A model generated the notes under the pieces. It was not told where the DNA came from. It did not search any database and worked only from the letters and a program-made list of their open reading frames with translations. Both the position numbers and the translations under genes were made by a program. Shown here in pieces: positions 22,716-27,316 of a stretch of DNA of 27,316 nt (positions within the stretch are counted from its first letter, which is position 1; every line of letters starts with the position of its first letter). The stretch spans positions 1 through 27,316 of the forward strand of contig CAZGSV010000039.1 in assembly GCA_964528605.1 (NCBI GenBank), read 5' to 3'. Origin of the DNA: CAZGSV01 sp964528605 (GTDB lineage: Bacteria; Armatimonadota; Zipacnadia; CAZGSV01).

Positions 22716-23792
22716 TCAGCGCCCTCCAAACTCCTTCAGCCGCCGGAACGCGTGCATCCGCTCCGTGTGGTCTACCCGCGACTTGCTCAACGCCTCCTGC
22801 AGGAAACTGATGGAGGAATCATACGCCTCCCGGTCCACCGGGAACGGATAGCCGTCCTTGCCTCCGTGCGCGAAGGCGAACTTGGCCGGGTCCTCATACG
22901 CCGGGGGGGCGCCATGCACCAGTTCCGAAAGCAGCGCCAGCGCGCGGATAGTCTTGGGCCCCACCCCTTGAATGCCGAGCAGCGCCTCGAAGCCCTTGGG
23001 CTGCCGCTCGTAGGTCGAGAGCAGAATCCTGCGCAGCGACTCCGGCCGCAGGTGCTCGGAGCCGAGCGAGTGGCGCGGCGGCAGTTGCAGATTGCGCGCC
23101 TGCTCGAACTCGCGCACCAACTTCTCGGGCGCCTCACAGGCCAGCACCGCCGACATGCGCCTGGCCTCGTCGCTGGCGGCAGCGACCATGTTGAGCGGCT
23201 GCCCGCGATGATCGCAGCACACCGCCGCGTGGGGCTCGCAGACGAAATCGCGCAGCCGCACCGAGAGCCAGTGATAGCGCCGCGCCCAGCCTGTCTGCTC
23301 GTTCATCCCCTGCTGCACTACCGCCCATTGCCCGGCTGGCGTGAAGATCATGGTGTGGTGGTAGATCTGGTACCCGTCCTGCACCGCCGCATTGTCCACC
23401 TTCGCCGACATCCGGCTCGCATAGACCAGTTCGTCGGCGAAACCGAGGCCGAGCCGGTCGCCCCAGGCGACGATCTCATCCGGCGTCTTGCGCGAGGCTG
23501 CGCCTTTGCCGCCGGCCACGATGATGCCCAGCGATTGCTCCGCGCCTCTCAGGCCCTCTTTGAGCGCGCCGCACGCCGTGGTGGTCACGCCGGACGAGTG
23601 CCAGTCAAAACCCAGCGCGCAGCCAAACGCCTGAAACCAGACGGGGTCGGACAGTCGCTCCAGCACGCGCTCGGAGCCGTACTCCTCAACCATCACTTCC
23701 ACCAGCGCCCGCGCCAGCCGCTTCATCCTGTCGAAGAGCCAGCGGGGTGCGCGCCCGCCGTGCAAGGGTAGGGTGGCCGTTCCTTTTCTCAT
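22716..23792 (-). CDS. DUF763 protein with C-terminal helix-hairpin-helix
   Basis: 358 residues, typical for DUF763. The family's conserved strings are all visible: RKGTATLPLHGGRAPRWLFDRM at the start, LSDPVWFQAFGCALGFDWHSSGVTTTACGALKEGL, VAGGKGAASRKTP, QDGYQIYHHTMIFTPAGQWAVVQQGMNEQTGWARRYHWLS and FVCEPHAAVCC. Near the C terminus GIQGVGPKTIRALALLSELVHG is a helix-hairpin-helix, which suggests DNA binding. The function is not established; the family occurs widely in archaea and thermophilic or environmental bacteria. Start ATG 23792 matches the conserved family N terminus; a GTG at 23852 would add 20 residues overlapping the preceding gene. It sits 53 bases after the tandem-GNAT gene and is likely co-transcribed. 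Confidence 0.9.
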   Translation of the reverse strand: MRKGTATLPLHGGRAPRWLFDRMKRLARALVEVMVEEYGSERVLERLSDPVWFQAFGCALGFDWHSSGVTTTACGALKEGLRGAEQSLGIIVAGGKGAASRKTPDEIVAWGDRLGLGFADELVYASRMSAKVDNAAVQDGYQIYHHTMIFTPAGQWAVVQQGMNEQTGWARRYHWLSVRLRDFVCEPHAAVCCDHRGQPLNMVAAASDEARRMSAVLACEAPEKLVREFEQARNLQLPPRHSLGSEHLRPESLRRILLSTYERQPKGFEALLGIQGVGPKTIRALALLSELVHGAPPAYEDPAKFAFAHGGKDGYPFPVDREAYDSSISFLQEALSKSRVDHTERMHAFRRLKEFGGR

Positions 23793-23845
23793 GTGATACC
23801 CGACTCCGCGAGCACCCAGAGCACGATCAGCCGAGCGCCCCCCCT

Positions 23846-24751
23846 TCACCACTCCGGCGACCCAGGCCCGAACCAGAAACTGACGCAGCCTCCGAGCACC
23901 TCAAACCCTAGTCGCCGGTAAACAGACTGGGCGGCCACATTGTCGCGGTCGGTGTGCAGGAAGACGTCGGTAATCCCTTCCACGCGCATGCGGGTAAGGG
24001 CGCGGCCCAGTAAGTATGCGGCGATGCCGCGGCGGCGGTACTGCTCGCGAGTTCCCACCCAATACACGTAGGCCGCGCCGCGCGCGTCCGGGTGCCGCGA
24101 GCGCTCCGCACAGGGAAACCATTCCACTTCTGCCGCTCGCAAGCCTTCCACATGGGCCTCGTGGACACGAAAGGTGGTTCCCGACTCTTGTCTCTTGGAG
24201 ACCTGCACCTCCGCGCCTACCTCCGGCATCGGCGGGGAGTAGTGGTCCGCCACACGCGCGTGCATAAGGTATTGCGCCCCGACGCGGCGGAAGCCGGCCG
24301 CCGTGAACGCCTCGCACAAGTGCTCCTTCGTCTCCCAGCAGGCGCCGTCTCCCGCTTGATACCAGGGATAACCGATCTCCCACCAGCACGCGGCCGCCAC
24401 CGCCAGCCTCTGCCGCCGTATGAAACTGACCGCCGCATCCACCAGACCACCCGCGGCCTCGCGCTGGCCAGGCCCGACCGCCAGACAGCGGATCAGCCCC
24501 ACCGTCTCCTTCTCCCTCCGCCAAGGGCACGCCTGCACGAAACCGACCGGAACGCCCCCCTCCTGCGCGAGGAAGACCCCCTCCGGGTCAAAGGGCAACG
24601 CGGGGTCGTACTGCCCCCGGCTCTCGATGACCTGCTCGCGGAACTCCTCCTCCGTGGTCGGCCAGGTCAAAGGCACGTCCGCCAGGTGCTCATTGAAGAG
24701 CCGCACAATATGACCCAGGTCATCTGGTCGAAACTTGCGAATCTCAGCCAC
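23846..24751 (-). CDS. Tandem GNAT N-acetyltransferase
   Basis: 301 residues with two GNAT folds. The first (about 1-145) starts IRKFRPDDLGHIVRLFNEHL and has GVFLAQEGGVPVGFVQACP and CLAVGPGQREAAGGLVDAA, where the acetyl-CoA loop is degenerate. The second (about 160-301) has VYWVGTREQYRRRGIAAYLLGRALTRM, a good Q/RxxGxG/A acetyl-CoA loop, and TDRDNVAAQSVYRRLGFEVLGGCVSFWF, the classic GNAT ending. Two-domain GNATs with one inactive half include MshD-like enzymes, so the second domain is probably the catalytic one. Acceptor unknown. GTG 24751 has GGAG 7 bases upstream, which rejects the much longer upstream frame. Confidence 0.87.
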   Translation of the reverse strand: MAEIRKFRPDDLGHIVRLFNEHLADVPLTWPTTEEEFREQVIESRGQYDPALPFDPEGVFLAQEGGVPVGFVQACPWRREKETVGLIRCLAVGPGQREAAGGLVDAAVSFIRRQRLAVAAACWWEIGYPWYQAGDGACWETKEHLCEAFTAAGFRRVGAQYLMHARVADHYSPPMPEVGAEVQVSKRQESGTTFRVHEAHVEGLRAAEVEWFPCAERSRHPDARGAAYVYWVGTREQYRRRGIAAYLLGRALTRMRVEGITDVFLHTDRDNVAAQSVYRRLGFEVLGGCVSFWFGPGSPEW

Positions 24752-24802
24752 TGCACTTCTCCAGGGCACTGATCGAACGCAGCAACTGCTCCGCCTGCGG
24801 CT

Positions 24803-24811
24803 AGTATAGCA
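24803..24811 (-). promoter_or_regulatory. Extended -10 promoter of the tandem-GNAT gene
   Basis: TGCTATACT on the minus strand, identical to the 9-mer before the M55 aminopeptidase gene. The leader to GTG 24751 is about 45 bases. No recognisable -35. Confidence 0.5.
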
Positions 24812-24851
24812 CCGCGCCCCTCGCACATACTGCCTTCGCATGCGGCGCCTC

Positions 24852-24958
24852 GTAGGGGCGCATTGCCATATGCCCAAACGGTGACTCTGGCAGGAGCATA
24901 TTGCCGTAGGCCCGCGTGGTGTATCCTGTAGGGGCGTATGGCCATACGCTCCTACAGG
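24852..24958. repeat. GTAGGGGCG-headed palindromes, including a 34-base near-perfect hairpin
   Basis: At 24925-24958 CCTGTAGG...CGTATGG/CCATACG...CCTACAGG form nested arms, with only a GG/CT mismatch between the outer and inner stems. A diverged relative (GTAGGGGCGCATTGCCATATGCCC) starts at 24852. Located in the 248-base divergent gap between the GNAT and zinc-ribbon genes. Confidence 0.65.
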
Positions 24959-24999
24959 TCGGCACACGTTAGAACGCCCTTGCGCTGCAACGGACTCCA

Positions 25000-25146
25000 A
25001 TGTACTGCCACAAGTGCAAGATCAAGATGAAAGAGGAGGGCCGCAGCTTCCACAAGAAGCGCAAATGGGTGTGTCCCGTATGCGGCCGCGCGAAGTTGCA
25101 GGTCGTTCCGGCCAGGAGGAAGCAGGTTGCCGGGAAGAGAACCTGA
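25000..25146 (+). CDS. 48-residue zinc-ribbon microprotein overlapping ispH
   Basis: A short frame encoding MYCHKCKIKMKEEG...WVCPVCGRAKLQVV...KRT. Two CxxC pairs (C3/C6 and C25/C28), 18 residues apart, form a minimal zinc ribbon, and the rest is strongly basic (about 16 Lys/Arg), suggesting nucleic-acid binding. It resembles small zinc-ribbon proteins of unknown role. ATG 25000 has no good ribosome binding site (only GGA), so expression could be weak or leaderless. The 3' end carries the ribosome binding site of ispH and overlaps its first 20 bases, which indicates translational coupling. Evidence that it is real is the motif pattern; there is no homology search behind this call. Confidence 0.65.
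   Translation: MYCHKCKIKMKEEGRSFHKKRKWVCPVCGRAKLQVVPARRKQVAGKRT
25114..25129 (+). promoter_or_regulatory. Ribosome binding site for the TTG start of ispH
   Basis: AGGAGG at 25114-25119 precedes TTG 25127 by 7 bases and lies inside the zinc-ribbon frame, so ispH translation probably depends on ribosomes finishing the small gene. Confidence 0.7.
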
Positions 25147-26020
25147 GCGCGCCGCCCGGGAGCCCCTGATTATCGTCGGCAAGTACGCCGGCTTCTGCTG
25201 GGGTGTCGAGCGCGCCATCAAGATGGCCCGCGAGACCGCCGCCCGCGAGGGCCGCCTCAACACCATCGGCCCCCTGGTTCACAACGAGGGCGTCGTGCGC
25301 GAGTTGGCCTCGGAAGGCATCGAGCCCGCCGACAGCGTTGCTGCGGTGACCACTCCCGTCGCCCTCATCCGCACCCACGGCCTCCCGCCGGCGGCTCTGC
25401 GCGAGGCCGAGCAGCGCGGCCTGCAACTCGTTGACGCCACCTGCCCCACCGTCGCCACCGTGCAGCGGCGCGCGCGCCAGTTGGTCGAAGAAGGCTACGA
25501 CCTCTACATCGTCGGCCAGGCGCGCCACCCAGAGATAGTAGCGCTGCTCGGCTGCGTGGAGGGCCGCGCGACCGTCGTGGAGACTCCGGAGGAAGCGGAA
25601 CGCCTGACCGGCTTAGGGCGCATCGGCATCGTCGGCCAGACCACGCTTCCCGCTTCTACCTTCAAGCACATCGTCTCCATACTGTCCTCGCACGCGCAGG
25701 AGGCTAAGGTCTTCGACACCCTCTGCCGCGCGGCGCTGGCGAATCAAGCGGAGGCGGAGCAGATCGCCAGGCGCGTGGACCTAGTGCTGGTGATCGGCAG
25801 CCCCCAAAGTGCCAACACCCGGCACCTAGCGCAAGTTGCCGAGGCGGCCGGCGCGAAGGTGGCGCTGGTCGCGGACCCGAATGAGGTGACCGCGCAACTC
25901 ATCGGCCCCTATCGCCGCATTGGCATTACCGGTGGCGCCTCCACGCCCAAGCCGCTGATCCGAGAGGTCGAGGCGCGCGTGCGCCGCCTGTTGCAGGAAG
26001 CCGGCGCACGTTCTCCTTGA
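25127..26020 (+). CDS. ispH: 4-hydroxy-3-methylbut-2-enyl diphosphate reductase (IspH/LytB)
   Basis: 297 residues. IspH carries out the last step of the MEP pathway, reducing HMBPP to IPP and DMAPP with a [4Fe-4S] cluster. The three cluster ligands are present: C24 (GFCWGVERAI), C106 (DATCPTV) and C200 (DTLCRAA). Substrate-binding motifs are VHNEGVV, RTHG, RHPE, VGQTTLP, GSPQSANTRHL (usually GSxNSSNS) and GITGGASTPKPLI (usually SAGASTP). The TTG start adds about 12 residues before IIVGKYAGFC; it is chosen for its ribosome binding site. The gene overlaps the zinc-ribbon microprotein and is followed after 31 bases by an AEC permease gene. Confidence 0.95.
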   Translation: MPGREPERAAREPLIIVGKYAGFCWGVERAIKMARETAAREGRLNTIGPLVHNEGVVRELASEGIEPADSVAAVTTPVALIRTHGLPPAALREAEQRGLQLVDATCPTVATVQRRARQLVEEGYDLYIVGQARHPEIVALLGCVEGRATVVETPEEAERLTGLGRIGIVGQTTLPASTFKHIVSILSSHAQEAKVFDTLCRAALANQAEAEQIARRVDLVLVIGSPQSANTRHLAQVAEAAGAKVALVADPNEVTAQLIGPYRRIGITGGASTPKPLIREVEARVRRLLQEAGARSP

Positions 26021-26051
26021 CAAGACAGTCGGCCCCCTGCATACAGCCCCC

Positions 26052-27005
26052 GTGCCGCGCTCATTCGCCTTCACCGCTTCCCTAATCGTCCTCTCCGTCA
26101 TCGCCGGCTATCTCTCGCGGCGCCTCTGGCGCGACCCCGCGCGCACCTCGCTCGCCATCAATACCGGCACGCTGATCGCGCTCGAGCCCCTGGCCATCGC
26201 CATATCCTTCTGGGCCATCAACCCCGGAGGCAGCGCCGCCATAAGGCTCCCCTTGTTCGCTACGGGATTCACCACCATCTGTCTGCTGGGCACCGCCATG
26301 ATCGCCCGGCGCACTGGGAAGCCGAAGGGGCAGCAAGGCTCGTGGGCACTCTGCGCCGCGTTCTCCAACCAGGGCGCGACCTTCGGCACCTTCCTGCTTT
26401 TCAGCGCCTGGGGCGAGCGCGGCTTCGTGCTCGGCACCCTCTACGCCATCTACTTCATGCCCATGCTGACCACGGTAGGCTTCCAGGTGGCGCGTTCCTT
26501 CGGCGAGGCCGAAAAGGTGCGCGGCTGGGGCATCCTGGCCCAGGTCTTTCGCGACCGACGCAGCCGGAACCCGGTGCTCGCGGTGTTGATCGGCGCTGCG
26601 CTGCAGATCTGGGGGCCGGCGCGGCCGGAGTTGCTCGGCAAGGCGAACCAGTTCCTGATCCCCCTGAACACCTTCCTCTATCTATATGCCATCGGGCTCA
26701 CCACTCGCCTGGCCGCCATCGCCCACTACTCGCGCTCGATCGCGACCATTGCCGCGGCCAAGTTCGTGGCGCTGCCCATGCTCGCCTACGCGGTAGGTTG
26801 GGCGCTGGGGTTCGCGGCGAGCCCCAACCGCGAGTTGCTGCGGGTGGTGGTGGTGCAGAACTCGACGCCCGTGGCGATCATGGCGGTGGTGACGGCGAGC
26901 ATCTTCCACCTCGATCAGGAACTGGCGAACTCAGCATGGATCGTGACCAACTTTGGCGCCGTCGCCCTCGTCCCCTGGCTCACCTTCCTCTCCCTCCACC
27001 TCTAA
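26052..27005 (+). CDS. AEC-family (auxin efflux carrier-like) permease
   Basis: 317 residues with about ten hydrophobic segments, right for the AEC family of secondary transporters, which in bacteria export or import small carboxylates such as malate and malonate. Family-like features are the first half ending in AAFSNQGATFGTFLLFSAWG (the discontinuous-helix Asn/Gly region), a central loop (EKVRGWGILAQVFRDRRSRNPVLAVLIGAALQ) and the second half with VVVQNSTPVAIMAVVTASIF, the mirrored crossover motif. GTG 26052 is the upstream start; no ribosome binding site is visible before it, so expression may rely on ispH read-through 31 bases away. Substrate unknown. Confidence 0.85.
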   Translation: MPRSFAFTASLIVLSVIAGYLSRRLWRDPARTSLAINTGTLIALEPLAIAISFWAINPGGSAAIRLPLFATGFTTICLLGTAMIARRTGKPKGQQGSWALCAAFSNQGATFGTFLLFSAWGERGFVLGTLYAIYFMPMLTTVGFQVARSFGEAEKVRGWGILAQVFRDRRSRNPVLAVLIGAALQIWGPARPELLGKANQFLIPLNTFLYLYAIGLTTRLAAIAHYSRSIATIAAAKFVALPMLAYAVGWALGFAASPNRELLRVVVVQNSTPVAIMAVVTASIFHLDQELANSAWIVTNFGAVALVPWLTFLSLHL

Positions 27006-27316
27006 TTGGACACTTTGGTGCCAGGCGCCTGAACGCTGCGGTGCCTGGCACCTGAGCAAGAAGACGTTTGGGGTGGGCACACCAGGTTGCCTGGCACCGC
27101 AGCGTTCAGGTGGCACCCCCGCTAGACCGAAACTGAACACCCTGGTGCCTGCTGCCAAAGTGTTCAATTCGCTGGCACCTGCACACTTTGGTGCCAGGCA
27201 GCCTGGTATCTCGGTACCAGACTTCTCCTTAGTGAGGTGCCAGGCACCAAAGTGTGCAGGTGCGGGGCTCTTCACCGCTTACGCAGCCTACTGAACCTGC
27301 AGCGCGGCGAAGACGT
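27006..27316. repeat. Dense GGTGCCAGGC-type inverted and direct repeat block (runs to window edge)
   Basis: No credible gene. 27028-27045 and 27093-27110 are perfect 18-base inverted arms. 27175-27195 and 27243-27263 are perfect 21-base inverted arms. CACTTTGGTGCCAGGC at 27011-27026 recurs exactly at 27184-27199. TGAACAC/GTGTTCA arms lie at 27134-27140 and 27160-27166. Variants of GGTGCCTGGCACC occur throughout. The block starts 4 bases after the AEC stop codon. It belongs to a different family from the CGTC(C/G)GG stem-loops. Confidence 0.8.

Noticed and set aside
26953..27294. Overlapping open frames on both strands (about 113 codons each) in the terminal repeat block
   Set aside because: They are translations of inverted repeats: both strands give similar CQAPxxxGAWH strings because the DNA is palindromic. 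No ribosome binding site.
1..27316. tRNA, rRNA or CRISPR loci
   Set aside because: No T-loop-like GGTTCRANNCC in a cloverleaf context, no rRNA segments, and the repeats present are palindromic and irregularly spaced rather than regular repeat-spacer units.

Overview
The window is one contiguous, GC-rich bacterial chromosomal segment with 23 supportable protein genes. Coding density is high, GTG and TTG starts are frequent, most starts have AGGAGG-like ribosome binding sites, and several have sigma70-like -10 boxes (TAGAAT or TGCTATACT). I see no tRNA, rRNA, CRISPR array, transposase, integrase or phage gene. Lon, IspH (the MEP isoprenoid pathway), a Braun-type lipoprotein signal and a possible twin-arginine signal all point to Bacteria. 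The gene mix (creatininase family, CBM9-like lipoprotein, M55 aminopeptidase, DUF763, Clp1-like kinase, PHP protein, many dispersed palindromes) resembles uncultivated environmental lineages such as Armatimonadota or Planctomycetes-like groups. That placement is only an inference.

Layout. 1-2728: the 3' part of a TMTC-like membrane glycosyltransferase with TPRs, facing a dolichol-phosphate-mannose-synthase-like GT2. 2924-4744: a creatininase-family amidohydrolase, then a CBM9-like lipoprotein. 4745-5480: a gene-free block of stem-loops whose two ends are diverged inverted copies of each other. 5481-8277 (minus): a DinB-like protein, an MscS channel and a membrane-anchored metallophosphoesterase. 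8502-10079: a gamma-glutamyltransferase. 10129-11685 (minus): a GT-C-type membrane protein. 11871-13629: an unrecognised protein followed by a PHP-domain phosphoesterase. 13645-14604 (minus): a Clp1/Grc3-like polynucleotide kinase, divergent from a small single-pass protein. 15267-16373 (minus): a radical SAM protein, divergent from an M55 D-aminopeptidase. 17309-19720 (minus): Lon, divergent from a zinc-ribbon/receiver protein, an anchored SagB-type nitroreductase and a GNAT/YoaP-like protein. 22716-24751 (minus): a tandem-GNAT protein and a DUF763 protein. 25000-27005: a 48-residue zinc ribbon overlapping ispH, then an AEC permease. 27006-27316: a dense block of GGTGCCAGGC-type inverted and direct repeats.

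Most neighbours look like independent housekeeping or accessory functions in units of one to three genes. The likeliest co-transcribed groups are mscS with the metallophosphoesterase gene, the unknown gene with the PHP gene, the receiver gene with sagB, the tandem-GNAT gene with DUF763, and the zinc ribbon with ispH and perhaps the AEC gene. I found no clear defence system or biosynthetic cluster. The least explained items are the palindrome-filled gaps (an inverted-end element at 4788-5457 and the terminal block), the unknown-protein/PHP pair next to the Clp1-like kinase, the receiver domain bracketed by zinc ribbons beside an anchored SagB-type enzyme, and the zinc-ribbon microprotein that overlaps ispH.
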